Assembly (NCBI RefSeq): GCF_000003855.2
Contig: NW_003101681.1
Location: forward strand, 7,032,008-7,096,007
DNA: 64,000 nt
Direction of reading: 5' to 3'
From: Blastomyces gilchristii SLH14081
Taxonomy: Eukaryota > Ascomycota > Eurotiomycetes > Onygenales > Ajellomycetaceae
Shown here: positions 37,694 through 48,491 of the stretch, piece by piece
Layout: each line of letters begins with the position of its first letter
Numbering within the stretch: the stretch's first letter is position 1
Position numbers and translations under genes: made by a program
Notes under the pieces: model-generated
Told to the model about the DNA's origin: nothing
Database searches by the model: none
What the model saw: only the letters and a program-made list of their open reading frames with translations

Positions 37694-38322
37694 TGATTCA
37701 ATATTGAGTTCACTATCATTAGTGAATACAGATCTGTCAATATATGAAGATTCTATATAAATAAAAACAACATATCAGCATCTGCATTTATACAAAATCA
37801 TGTTAGAAAACACAATCAGAAACCCGCTGAGAAGAGAAACAGTTGAGAGTGTATAAGAAGATGAAGAAGATGTGTTATTCATGATAATATATTATTCTGG
37901 TGATCATTAGAAGATAAACAAGTTCTGATCACATTTCATAATGTATTACACTTACTGCTAATGAACTGCTCAGTATAAGTACTATAATAATACTTGTTAT
38001 GAGAACAGAGAGTCATTGCCAGAAACACATACAATGTGATAGATGAACAAGATAGAAAGAGTTGAACAGAAGAAGAGATAGAAATCAGAGATAATAATAG
38101 CATTCAATGATGATAATGATGAAGATAATAGTTGAAGAATGAAAAAAGTTAGTGAATAAGTGATGTAATATAGTGAAAGTTTCTTTATGAGAGTGTATAT
38201 GAAATACTAGTCAAATCAGGAATAGATCACACAATTGTGAAATGCTAGTAGCAAGCTAATCCGCATGAAGCTAGAATGTATGACATAATTATGTGAGCAT
38301 GACTGAATCTGATGAGAGAGAA

Positions 38323-38500
38323 TGTGGTTCAGAAGAATGTATGACTATTGAATAATAACATGGCCGCTTCTGAACTACTAGTGTACGAATGTAAAGAGGG
38401 CTCTAGCGGCCACTAATTAATTTAGTGTACGAGATTCAATATATAAGAAGCCGGCGTACGCCTGTAATTATACGCTGGCTTAAGTAATCTTTGAATCACA
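38323..38500 (+). repeat. Family A LTR (3' LTR of A3)
   Basis: 178 bp, TGTGGTTC ... GAATCACA, same length as the 5' LTR of A3. Confidence 0.9.
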
Positions 38501-40190
38501 TTATCATAGAAGCTAATAAGAGAATCTGAATAAATTCTGAGAAGATCTCTACTTTTCTTGAATGAGAGGCTTCATATACTGTGAAAGATGTATAAAGCTT
38601 CATCAGATTTACTAACTTTTATCAGTGATTTATATGAAACTTCTCAGATATTGTGAGATCACTTATAGAACTCACTAAGAAGAACTCAGTATTTCAATGA
38701 TTAGTGAATACTAAAGCTGCATTTACACAGATAAAGAAGATGTTCATTAATATCTCTCTACTGATAATATTTAATTCTAATTATAAAATAGTTGTTGAAG
38801 CTGATTTCTCTGACTATGTTACAGAAGAAGCTATATTACAATATAATAATAAAGATGTCTTATAATCATGTGTCTTCATATCTAAGAAACTAAGTCCTGC
38901 TGAATGCAATTATGAGATTCATGATAAGAAACTTCTCATGATTATATACTGTCTAGAAGAATGAGACTCTGAACTCTGAAGTGTTTCTGAATTTGAGATA
39001 ATCATAGATTATAAGAATTTCAAATACTTTATAACTATCTGTAAACTCAGTGAATAACAGATATAATAATTTGAGTTTCTAAGCTGCTTTCATTTTACAA
39101 TACACTACTGCTTTAGCAGTCAGAACTTGATGACAGATGCACTCTTATGATGAGAATAAGATATGCTGTCTGATATGATAGATACACACTGAATGAATTA
39201 AAAACACTGACTCTTAAACCTGAAGATATTAGTTGATTATAATGAGATCACTCATGACACTATACATACTTCTCTGATTAGAACACTCTCTCTCTGAACT
39301 GATACTAATATCTTTACTTCTTCTACACTGAATGAACTGTGGTATATAGCAGCTCAGACTGATGAACTTCTTCAAACTCTCACTGAATCAGTATAATAAG
39401 AAGTGTCTTGATTCTCTTCAGAATTACATATAAAGACTGACATCTCAGAATGTTCAATCGATGACAGTAATACTCAGTGATTTCATGAATGATACTGAGT
39501 CTCTCACTTCAAATTCTGATTCACTCAGATAATGCAAGAGATGCATGACTTATATATAACTGATATTTCAGACTGTGAATAACTGTATAGAATGATCTTC
39601 TGAGAGTTCTACTGATCTGAGATATTAAACAGTATCAGATACTTTGTCTGAAACTATAATCACTGTTCTTCTGTTATCTTATAAAAGAACTGTAGAAAAG
39701 ATTCACTGAAATTACTCAATGTCTCTAATAGAATCTGATAAGATGTAGTGATTGACTTTGCTATTAATCTATCTAAGAGTAAGAGTTGCAAGAATATTCT
39801 GATCATTATTGACTGACTAAGTAAAGATATAATATTGAAATCTTATGATAAGATGAATGCTGAACAAGTCACTGAAGTCTTCTTATAAAGTTCATTCTAT
39901 TGAATGCATAAGTTGCTGAGATCTATTATATTGAACTGAGACTGTCAATTCATGAGTGCTCTCTGAACAAGAATCTGTCAAGTTCTTAAGATTATATGTT
40001 GTTTATCAACTGTCTATCACTCTGAGACTGATAATGTATCAGAATAAATAATTCAAACTGTGAAGAATTATCTTTATAAGTTCTGCAATTACTTATAAGA
40101 TGATTGACATGATCTTCTTCTACATGCAGAGATTACTATCAATGATTGAGATACTGTTTCAACAGATATAAGTCTGTTCTTTCTTACATA

Positions 40191-40567
40191 TTATTATTTA
40201 TTATTATTATTATTCTTTCATTATACTTATATGCAAGCGGAGCTATATAATGAGTCCTTGCGTGATGTTAAATACAGGCCAAGTGTTGGTTATACAGGAG
40301 GAAATACAGGTGTTGAGACCACGCCAAGATAACAAGAACATAGGAAATACAAAGGAGTGACAATTAGATACATGCGATAATAACTTCCCAGCCCAGGAAC
40401 ATAGAGCGATTTATTGGAGCGATTTGTACACCTCTGTATTTATTAGGAACCTGAGGTGCTTGAGTTCCGGATTTAATGTATCCCCTGCGGGTTTCGAACC
40501 CACACGCCTTGGTTTCCCACGCCAAGGCGCTACCGGGTGGCCGTATTAACCATTCGGCCACCGGGGC
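40191..40567 (-). mobile_element. tRNA-derived SINE inserted in family C integrase
   Basis: 377 bp with normal GC in an AT-rich surround. The 5' head on the minus strand (about 40490-40567) has a pol III A box TGGCCGAATGG and a B box GGTTCGAAACC as in tRNA genes. A body of unknown origin follows, then a tail of AAT/TAA repeats. The 13-bp TSD tctttcttacata (40178-40190 and 40568-40580) is perfect. The bases before the tail (ataatgaaag then the triplets) resemble the 3' end of the LINEs in this window. The head is not a functional tRNA: its acceptor ends do not pair well and the region between D and anticodon arms is too long. Confidence 0.85.
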
Positions 40568-41209
40568 TCTTTCTTACATATAAATATCACATGAAAGTGT
40601 TGAATCTTCTAGAGACTACACAGTTCATATTAAATCTCTGCAGTCTGATTCAGATGACTGATAATATAGTAATAAAGCTCTGAGATGTGACATGTCTGTG
40701 ACTGAGTAGAGATCTTCATGACAACTGTGAAACAAGACTAAGAGAATTTAATCAATATTTACTGAGATTCTGCTGAGTAATATAAGATAGAAGACTTGAT
40801 ATAATTGAATCTTAAGAATATACAGATCACACATTTATCTGATACACTGAATTATTATTATATCAAGTATAAAGTGATAGAAGTTCTAGATAGCTATAAC
40901 TACTGTCTTAACATATTATCAGAGATTTACAATATCTTTTACATAAGCTTGCTCTGCTGTACTGTCATCAATCTGTTCTCTTCTCAACTGATTTCTGACT
41001 GACAGTTGCCAGAAATCATAGAAGAAGATAATGAACTTGAATAAGAGATTGAAGAAATTCTTGATAAGAGACTCTGCAGCTGTAGCTGATAATATTTTAT
41101 AAAATAAGTTAATTATAATTATCTGATCTGAACTCTGAGTTCTGTACTATCTAAGATTACAGTTCTTGATCAATGAAAACTACACATAATCAGAGAAGAG
41201 AGAGACTAA

Positions 41210-41502
41210 TGTAATAAGCTATATCTAATTATTATATAGACTATTTCTTTACACTTTATAAATTCTGCTGAAAGCTCTGATTCTCAGTCATTTTCAATTG
41301 CTGATTCTTGGCTGAAAAACTCATAGAATTTCTCTTCTTTCACTTTAAAGCTTCACTGTGTATACACTGTGTATGTGTATAAATATTCACTCTAATTATT
41401 AATTCTTGTACTTTCTCTTTCTTTTTCTTCTTTAACATTTGTTACTTTGTTATATAAGATCTATAAATATAATACTGATCTATTCAGTGTAAGCCTCTTA
41501 CA
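41210..41502 (+). repeat. Family C 3' LTR
   Basis: About 293 bp, ends TGTAATAAG / CCTCTTACA, preceded by a polypurine tract. A second copy is at 48492-48798. Confidence 0.75.
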
Positions 41503-42010
41503 ATCTCAGATAATATGTCTATTTCAATAAACTATTTACAGATCTAAGAGACTACTATTAATTACATGAAGTATTAATATATCTAAAGTGATGAGAGAAG
41601 TTCAGGCTCATTTATCATAGAATCTGTAACTGTAGAAGAATCTGATTTTACTGTATATATCTGTTTACAGTTCTACACAGTGTAAAGAGGTAATCAGTGA
41701 TAGAAAAGATGTAATGAGAAGAAGATTATAATATCTGAGTTCTCTGAGTACAGTACTGAAGACAGACAGCTGTAGAAGTAGTAGAATGCTGTAAAGAAAT
41801 GAATTAATTAAGAGACTGATTTTGTAAGCAGTGAATACAGGCTTTTAACATGTTATTCATTCTTGAGAATCTATGAGAGATGATTAATCAAATGTGTTAT
41901 CTATTCAAGAATCTGTATGAAGTAGGTAGTTGATAAGATGTGTGATCTATTATTCAAGAATCTGTATGAGGTAGATGATATGATTGATGAGATGAAAGAT
42001 GAACACGTTG
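41503..42010. other. AT-rich relic between family C and the gene island
   Basis: No gene or recognised element is seen. It holds a diverged tandem duplication at 41892-41990 (unit about 46-53 bases, atgtgttatctattc and atgtgtgatctattattc starts) and then GC rises at about 42005. Confidence 0.5.
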
Positions 42011-42153
42011 TGAGCGTGTAGAGATGTAGAAGTCATAGTGCAATATCACAGAATTGTACTTCACTTAATTCTACATCAATCAGTGAGCTGTATTCGCGCC
42101 AAGAACCCCAAAAAGGAAATTCTCCACTTTTAATGACCAGGGTTTTCATCATA

Positions 42154-42247
42154 TATTTGCTTCGCTTCGCTCCGCAAATAATAGAGGACTCATGTTTTTC
42201 TATAAGTACCTTTTGTATGGTCAACTCATACAAAAGGTACCTTTATA
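42154..42247. repeat. Two adjacent hairpins at the left edge of the gene island
   Basis: tatttgc (42154-42160) pairs with gcaaata (42174-42180) around a 13-nt loop, and gtaccttttgtatg (42206-42219) pairs perfectly with catacaaaaggtac (42227-42240) around a 7-nt loop; flanking ctataa/ttatag extends the second. They lie about 220 bases beyond the proline dehydrogenase stop. They may be a foldback element or a transcript-end structure; undecided. Confidence 0.6.
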
Positions 42248-42464
42248 GTTGCGGTGACATTACGCGCTTGGCACCGTTAGAGCGCGCCGCATAGGTTTGA
42301 AGTTGACTGGATGAAATTGCAATTCATCATTACTCTATGACTACCGACAGATGCCTACCTAGGTATATCTACAACCCTATTGAACGCCTTTACTTTTAAC
42401 TCCAATACTAAATCAAACCATATAGCGAACTTGGATGCCCTTTGCAAAGCAAATTTCCACGCTT

Positions 42465-44002
42465 TTATACCGAGATCCATGGAAATAGTCTCAGGCGTAG
42501 CTCCCGCCAGAGTGCTTGCTGGGTTAGTTGGCCCCGATCAACTGCATCACGATTCTCGTCTGCCCGCCGTAGTAGATACATCATGCACTCCTCTGTTGTT
42601 CCCCATACGGCATATTTAAAGACCTGGATATCCTCTTCGATAACGTTCTAGAGTATGGACATGATTTGTCAGTTTATCTCTATGAACGGCAACTTTCAAT
42701 AGACAGAGAGAGGGATCCGCGAGGGGGCATACCTGTCTTTTCTGTAAGAGATCTAGAGACAGCTCATCTGCCATGCCCATTAGCTGGGCATAGACAACTT
42801 CTGCCAAAGGCAGCTGTTTTTGCATTTGCTCTTGCCGCAGACTCCGCATCATCTCCACGCTTTGCGAGTTATGTGTGGCCAGCATCACTCCGATTTTAGG
42901 TGCAGAAGGATCACCAAGATGCTGCGTCGCCAGCATTCGCGCTGCATCGTCGTAAGCGCGGTCTGTTTCTTCTCTGGAGTCGTGAATCAAGTGGCGTGGG
43001 TCGCTCTTGAGGTATGCACCCCGAACTAGTTTTACGCCAAAGGCGAATTTACCAGAGCGTGCGCGTTCGAGATGTCTTGTAAGAGTCGCGGTGGACTCTT
43101 TAAGGTACCTGCTTCCAAGTCAGCAGCGCGAAACTAAGCTTGAGAATTCGAGAGGTACAGTTGGTGCTTAAAACGAACATTTGATAGGTGTTGTACACAA
43201 CTAAATTCCCATTTTGGTTATATTTCTCCATGAGGTCCATCGTCCAAGAATCAATACCCGCTTGCTGGGAATGGTGCTCAGCGTCAATCAGCAGCCTAAC
43301 GCCTCGGGATTTGGCGGATTCACAGATCTGTGTCAAGGCTTCTGCCATCGCTGCATCTGGTGCCAAGCCAGCTTCGAGCAAGCGTACACATTCCGGCCCT
43401 GCTCCCGTGAATTTTAACGCAACGAAGTCACCAGGGCTCGAATAATGGACCCCTTTCAGGGACCCTTCTAGCCACTGAGTAACATGCCCTTGATGTGAGG
43501 TTTGATGTTTAGCTTCACTGTCAGCTTCAGCGGTATTCGAGAGATCTACCTCACGAGCATATGCTGTTATCACGCCCTTGAACCCGAGTGCCTTTAGGTC
43601 GCGAACCGTGTTCTTGATCTCAGCCTCCGTGCTTCCCGCACAGAACTGGGCGTAGAAGATTTTATCCAGGAGGAATCTCAGCGGGAAATTGCTCGTCAGA
43701 ATTTGAATATTCCGTTGAGCCAAAGCTGATGCAGCGCCCATTACATACGGCTGCGACATGGCGGCCTGCATGACGATACCCCTCAGCAGGGCAGCCGTTG
43801 GCAATCTTTCTAGGGCACGACGACGCCTTGGGTCATCGTTCAGTGGGGACGGTGGTGGTCCGTCCCACGTTGCGCTTGTTAGAGTCCGTCGTGGCCCGGA
43901 GGCAGGCAGGTGCATTGATTGGGAGAGCTGGAGGGGGATTAAACGTGGAAAACTATTCTTGATAGTGGTGATACGGCAAGGAGAGCGGAGATGAAGGGCC
44001 AT
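42465..44002 (-). CDS. Proline dehydrogenase (proline oxidase), mitochondrial; three exons
   Basis: FAD enzyme that oxidises L-proline to pyrroline-5-carboxylate and passes electrons to the respiratory chain. It corresponds to yeast PUT1 and Aspergillus prnD. Exons: 43179-44002, 42733-43108, 42465-42623; introns 43109-43178 (donor GTTCGT, branch-like CTGAC, acceptor CAG) and 42624-42732 (GTATGC...CAG). The product is 452 aa, close to the usual 450-480. The N-terminal ~40 residues are Arg/Ser-rich without acids, a mitochondrial presequence. Visible family signatures are GVKLVRGAYL (about 299-308), ATHN, QLMGMADELS (383-392) and RRADEN (419-424), whose Arg pair and Glu bind proline in bacterial PutA. 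The ATG at 44002 is the first in frame. The reading frame is intact. Divergent partner: the P5C dehydrogenase gene at 44990. Confidence 0.93.
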
Positions 44003-44989
44003 GTCACGACAGCGGGAAAGTTTGATAACTCTGGGGGAATAAGCTGTGGGAGAGGTGGACGCTGAGCCAAAAAATGGGTGAACAGTGGGAAGGCCATTGT
44101 GGCCATATATGAAATATATAGTCGGGGTTGATAGTGGATTCGTGGGATAACAACCAGTCGGGACTCCGTGTTTTCCCGTGCCTCTTTTTTGATTTTTCTT
44201 TTCCTATTTTATTTTTCTTTGACACATACAAATTCAACAAGCGTTATCTTGTCCCGGATTGACTCGTTTGGAAGCGGAATTGCCCTTACCTAGCATTGAC
44301 TAAACGAGCCTCTCCGGGCATATCCTCTGAATTCCGGGTGGAGTCATGTGATGTCCCTCTCCGCTGATATTCCGTGGACACAACCTTGGCAGAACCGCGA
44401 ATTGTGCGAATGGTTATGGTGAATAATATGCTGGGTTAGTTATATAGAAAATGTGGGGTTTCGATCAATTCGGAGACCTTGTCAACTGTACTGTGTACTC
44501 CGTGCTCTGTATCACAGGATAGATGGTATGTGAATTCTGTTTCCCTGGCCCCTTGGTTCTAGACTGTATCCAGTGATTCCATCATCCTTTGCCTCAAGTT
44601 CCAGCAGTACAGTGACAGCGCCGATGGGGGTGCCTGGGGGCCGGGATCCCGCTATCGCCAGCTAAGCAACTCCAAGATGTCCCTTAGTGTGAGGGGAAGC
44701 TCAGTTAACCCTGCACCAGCAGCTGCCATCCGCCCTATAGGAGAATTCTCTAGTAACATTATCTTTGTAGTCCATCAACTTGGCCACTCCTTGATATAAC
44801 TATTATTCCTTTGTAACGGCAGCTCGGTTATTTTGATTCAATGACAAGGTTATTTACATAGAATATATAATATCATACTTCCCACCTCCCTTTGCTTTAT
44901 TTCTCATTTCCCTATCTTCATTTCTCACCATTCAACCTGAACTCTCCTCTTCATTCCCCGATCTTTCTTTGAGCCAATACACAGACATA
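44003..44989. promoter_or_regulatory. Bidirectional promoter of the proline catabolism gene pair
   Basis: 987 bp with no gene. GATA-type sites for nitrogen regulators are present (gatag 44130-44134, ggataa 44145-44150). A palindrome cgggatcccg lies at 44642-44651, and paired CCGG blocks at about 44311-44336 could serve a Zn2Cys6 activator of the PrnA/Put3 type; the latter is only suggestive. A TATA-like atatataatat (about 44862-44872) sits about 120 bases before the plus-strand ATG. Pyrimidine-rich sequence precedes that ATG. Confidence 0.55.
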
Positions 44990-46871
44990 ATGCATAGACT
45001 GCCAACCCTCTCCTCCATTTCGGCGAAGCAGACCATCCCCATCGCTTCTACCACACGGTTGGCTCGTAGTTTTGGCGGTTTCGCAGGTTTCAAAGTTCCC
45101 AGGGCTCGGAATGAGCCAAATGTACGTCTACCTCTGGGGGCATTCATTGTATTCTTTTGGTCATTAGCTAACCATGTATCCTGCATTTAGCCAGACTATG
45201 GCAAGAATTCCCCAGAGCGGTTGGGCCTGGAAAATGCTCTTAAGTCTATGAAGCAAAAACTCCCGCTCGAGGTCCCAGCTGTGATCGCGGGTAAAAATGT
45301 AAGTTAATTTAGCCTCCATAGCATCTACTCCGCCTAATCCATGTTTTCTTGTTTCCTAACTAAAATGTGCTATCTAGATTAAACCATCCAAACCATCTCG
45401 ACAACCAAACCCGTCTGCGCATGCTGAAGCGGTGGCTGAATATTATAATGTTTCAGAAGAGAATGTTACCCAAGCGATCGAGGCTGCGCTGAAAAACAAG
45501 CCAGAATGGGAACGGCTCAGTTTTGCAGACAGAGCTTCTGTTTTCCTCAAGGCCGCCGATCTTGTAGCTGGCAAATACCGCTACGATATCATGGCTGCCA
45601 CCATGCTTGGTCAAGGCAAGAATGCCTGGCAGGCTGAGATAGATGCTGCTGCAGAGCTGGCAGATTTCTTACGTTTCAACGTGCAGTATGCTGAGGAACT
45701 CTATGCCCAACAACCCCAGCACCATGCAAACGGTGTCTGGAATCGTGTAGAATACCGCCCCTTGGAAGGCTTTGTCTATGCTCTATCCCCTTTTAACTTT
45801 ACAGCCATTGGAGGCAACCTGTGTGGCGCGCCTGCACTCCTTGGCAATGTTATTGTATGGAAGCCATCGCCGTCATCAATGGCTGCGAGCTATCTCATGT
45901 ACCAAATCTTCCTCGAGGCAGGCCTTCCCCCTAACGTCATTCAGTTCGTGCCAGGAGATGCTGAGGTGGTTACCAAGGTTGCACTAGGCCATAAGGAATT
46001 CGCTGCTCTCCACTTCACCGGCAGCACAACCGTTTTCCGCTCGTTGTACGGAAAGATTGCACAGGGAATCGCAAATGGCATCTACCGAAGCTATCCTCGC
46101 GCTGTTGGCGAAACCGGTGGCAAGAATTTCCATCTAATCCACCCTTCCGCGGATATTAAAAATGCTGCTATCCACACAGTCCGTGGTGCGTTTGAATACC
46201 AGGGTCAGAAGTGCAGCGCAACCTCTCGCGCATATGTTCCTCAATCCCGCTGGCAAGAGTTCAAATCTGTGCTTGTGAGTGAAACTACAGCTCTCAAGTC
46301 TGGTCCACCAGAAGATTTTGGGAACTTCATGGGACCTGTTATCCATGAAGCATCTTTCAAGAAGCTTGCTGGAGTCATCGATGCTGCGAATAACGATTCT
46401 GGCCTTGAGTTGATTGTGGGCGGGAAATACGATGGCAGCAAGGGGTATTTCATCCAGCCTACAATCTATGTCACCAAGGATCCTCACCACAAACTTATGT
46501 CTACCGAGCTTTTCGGGCCGGTCCTTGCTGTTTACGTTTACGACGATACTAAAGCTGAGGCATTTGAGAAAATCTGCCAGACCATCAATGGTACCTCGGA
46601 GTACGGACTCACTGGATCAATCTTTGCTGTGAGAAGGGATGTTATCCGGTACGCCGAAGAAGCACTCAGGAACACGGCCGGAAACTTCTACATTAATTGC
46701 AAATCGACTGGTGCTGTGGTTGGGCAGCAGCCATTCGGTGGTGCCCGCCAGAGCGGAACCAACGACAAGGCCGGGAGTGCAGCCATCCTGAGCAGATTTG
46801 TCAGCATGCGTTCGATCAAAGAGGAATTCTCGCCACTTTCTCAAACCATATACCCTAGCAACGAGGTTTAA
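44990..46871 (+). CDS. Delta-1-pyrroline-5-carboxylate dehydrogenase, mitochondrial; three exons
   Basis: NAD-dependent aldehyde dehydrogenase that converts glutamate semialdehyde (from P5C) to glutamate, the step after proline dehydrogenase; corresponds to yeast PUT2 and Aspergillus prnC. Exons: 44990-45121, 45191-45298, 45378-46871, with introns of 69 and 79 nt (GTACGT...TAG, GTAAGT...TAG). The product is 577 aa, as usual for fungi. The first ~35 residues are Arg/Ser/Thr-rich with no acidic residue, a mitochondrial presequence. The NAD-binding region has SPFNFTAIGGNLCGAPAL. The general base is Glu325 in GETGGKNFH and the nucleophile Cys359 in YQGQKCSA; their spacing of 34 matches human ALDH4A1 (314/348). 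The only in-frame ATG before the conserved part is 44990. The gene is intact. Confidence 0.95.
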
Positions 46872-47354
46872 AACTGCTTCACGCTTAATATTTCCCTCAA
46901 ATGATTGATGTTTCGCATGAAGTATTGCGAACTCACCAGCAAGACTGGGGACGACACGCAACGGAGAGTGTCCCCGAGTAATGTCTACATAGAACCCTGA
47001 ACGCCAAGTCGCCGTCGTCGGTCGAGAATGGTTGGAAAGGGCTTGGAAGTAGCGGGGGAAGCAGATGCGCAGGGCATCTAAGGTTTTTTGGTGCGAAGAT
47101 TTGGTTCTTAGTACATGTACGTACATGTACATAGATATTCTGTAATGGTTCGGGATTAACACATAGAAAGCTAGATAGATAGCTCATCAGACTCTTCAAA
47201 AATAATATTTGTGTCACTTGTTCAAAGCATGTTGTCTATATCCTTGTACAGCGTAGTTATGCCAATCTCGATGCTGAGATAGGAGGCAGCAAGGTGATTT
47301 GAAAAAGGGAAACAAAAGAATGGAAAAGAGAAGGAAAGGGGCCAAAAAAGATGG
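46872..47354. other. 3' region of the P5C dehydrogenase gene
   Basis: Intergenic sequence of normal composition. No gene is supported. A palindromic acatgtacgtacatgt run lies at about 47113-47130. Confidence 0.5.
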
Positions 47355-47436
47355 TGACGAGAGTGGGATTCGAACCCACGCCCCTTTCGAGACCAGAACC
47401 TTAATCTGGCGCCTTGGACCGCTCGGCCATCTCGCC
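47355..47436 (-). tRNA. tRNA-Leu (anticodon AAG)
   Basis: 82 nt including the discriminator base, no intron. Acceptor stem GGCGAGA/TCTCGTC, anticodon stem CCAGA/TCTGG with loop TTAAGGT, a long variable arm as in class II tRNAs, and T arm GTGGGTTCGAATCCCAC. A run of six T follows on the minus strand (plus 43-49 in the 47300s), the pol III terminator. It reads leucine CUU (and CUC by wobble). Confidence 0.95.
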
Positions 47437-47699
47437 GGCACTTGATGTCCATTTGGCGCTATCTGCCTACTGAATCATCAGTACAGTCCGTGTAGTAGCT
47501 TAACGGTGAGGTTACAGTAAAGCGTCTTTAACAACGATCTTAATTCTGTAACGATGGTTGGAGTACTCCGTAGTCATTACAGTATTTCTGAGATGAGCGG
47601 TTCTTGTCGGAGAAGAGCTGAAAGTCAAGAAAGAGGTCTATTTCTGCCGGTTAATATTAAATAATTGGTTAAAAAAGCGAATCAAAGCTTGGTACAGGC
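47437..47699. other. Right end of the gene island
   Basis: Normal-GC intergenic sequence without a gene. It ends in aaagcttggtacag, the left arm of a near-palindrome that the MITE has split. Confidence 0.5.
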
Positions 47700-48204
47700 T
47701 AGACTAGCCGCCGGGACCATGAATTTCATGTTTGGTCCCATTTGGTCTGGTCTCATACATTTCTTGGCGTGAATCCCGCTGGGACTGACTATTAAAAAAA
47801 CATGTAAAGTGACTATATATCAGATCTTAAAATGAAATCATGACTTGAAAAAAATGAGAAAGTGATCTCATTTAATCTCATTTAATCTCATTCTTAGTAT
47901 AAAGTTACTATTTTTAGACATTTTAAGGTTTTTTTTAGACTATTTTTAATTTTTTAAAAAGTAACACTTTTTAATAACACTTAAATAAGATTTAAAGTTA
48001 TTTAAAGTAATAAAAATAATTTAAATTGAGAAATGAAAATCATAATCTTATTTAAAAAATATGATAAGAGTAAACAGTAAGTCTCACTGAGACAGTATGA
48101 GATTACTATCTAATGTTAAAACTGTGTAATGAGATCAGTTGAATTAATAATAAGACTATTAAAAATCTGATTCTGATCTCAGACACAGTTATATAATCAG
48201 TCTA
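47700..48204. mobile_element. hAT-like MITE, copy 2 (505 bp), at the isochore border
   Basis: Same family as 29113-29618: TAGACTA... start, ...CAGTCTA end, 505 bp. TSD gtacaggc (47692-47699) versus atacagac (48205-48212), differing only by two G-to-A changes. The first ~90 bases are nearly unmutated and the remaining ~410 carry many C-to-T/G-to-A changes relative to copy 1. Confidence 0.8.
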
Positions 48205-48491
48205 ATACAGACTGTATCAAGCTTTAATTCAAGAGCAGTGAAATAAGAGTAATTTCTCAGAATAAATAGTGAAAGATAATAATTCTTTCAAAATCAGAAT
48301 AAGACTGAGACTGAAGATTAAATTCAGTCTTATTCAGTTTACTCAGTAATTGCTTATATAATCAGAATTTAGTAACAATTATTGATAATACTTATAAAAT
48401 AACTAAATACATTTTTATACAAGTTTATTCTTCACTTTCTTATAAAAACTACACTTCTCTGATATACTATAATCAGATATATTAAACTGTC
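48205..48491. other. AT-rich relic after the MITE
   Basis: No gene or known element. Starts with the second half of the split palindrome (ctgtatcaagcttt) and contains one inverted repeat near aataagactga / tcagtcttatt. Confidence 0.45.

Larger units (their letters stand above)
30264..38500 (+). mobile_element. Gypsy family A copy A3, full length, inserted in family C
   Basis: 8237 bp with 178-bp LTRs at both ends and TSD ttat (30260-30263 and 38501-38504). Gag-pol is on the plus strand. A polypurine tract (gatgagagagaa at 38311-38322) precedes the 3' LTR, confirming orientation. Confidence 0.9.
29763..41160 (+). pseudogene. Family C pol, decayed, split by A3 and the SINE
   Basis: RT: LFAKKSDEKLLFCVNY, SLSLINETLA, and TSIYLDNILIFT (YLDN for YLDD). 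RNase H at about 38780-39110: [39 protein letters not shown]. Integrase core at about 39740-40150, with IDFAINLSKSKS, QFMSAL and YHSETDNVSE holding the last Glu. The SINE at 40191-40567 splits the integrase. The C-terminal part at 40805-41002 (YKVIEVLDSYNYCLNILSE, FYISLL) is the GPY/F-like region. At 41010-41150 a chromodomain-like end follows. Stops are frequent. Confidence 0.75.
29743..41502 (+). mobile_element. Gypsy family C (chromovirus), interrupted by A3 and a SINE
   Basis: RT lies at 29743-30263, and the frame continues exactly after A3 at 38505 (KYLDFI joins IIEANK once A3 and one ttat TSD are removed). RNase H, integrase, chromodomain, a polypurine tract (about 41190-41209) and the 3' LTR (41210-41502) follow. 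The 5' LTR, gag and protease are missing; family C begins abruptly at the A2 LTR. Confidence 0.85.

Noticed and set aside
40364..40561. Open frame of 65 codons on the minus strand
   Set aside because: It lies wholly inside the SINE and reads through its tRNA-like head; translation of SINE copies gives such frames by chance.
40485..40567. Functional tRNA gene
   Set aside because: A and B boxes are good, but acceptor ends do not pair, the spacing between arms is wrong, and it is bounded by SINE TSDs.
42093..42275. A MITE with GCCAAG / CTTGGC inverted ends around the twin hairpins
   Set aside because: Only six bases match and no TSD is visible; kept only as hairpins.
46617..47162. Minus-strand frame of 181 codons over the 3' end of the P5C dehydrogenase gene
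   Set aside because: Antisense shadow of a conserved exon; no domain or splice logic.
47214..47452. Two overlapping minus-strand frames over the tRNA-Leu
   Set aside because: Shadows of the tRNA; no coding features.
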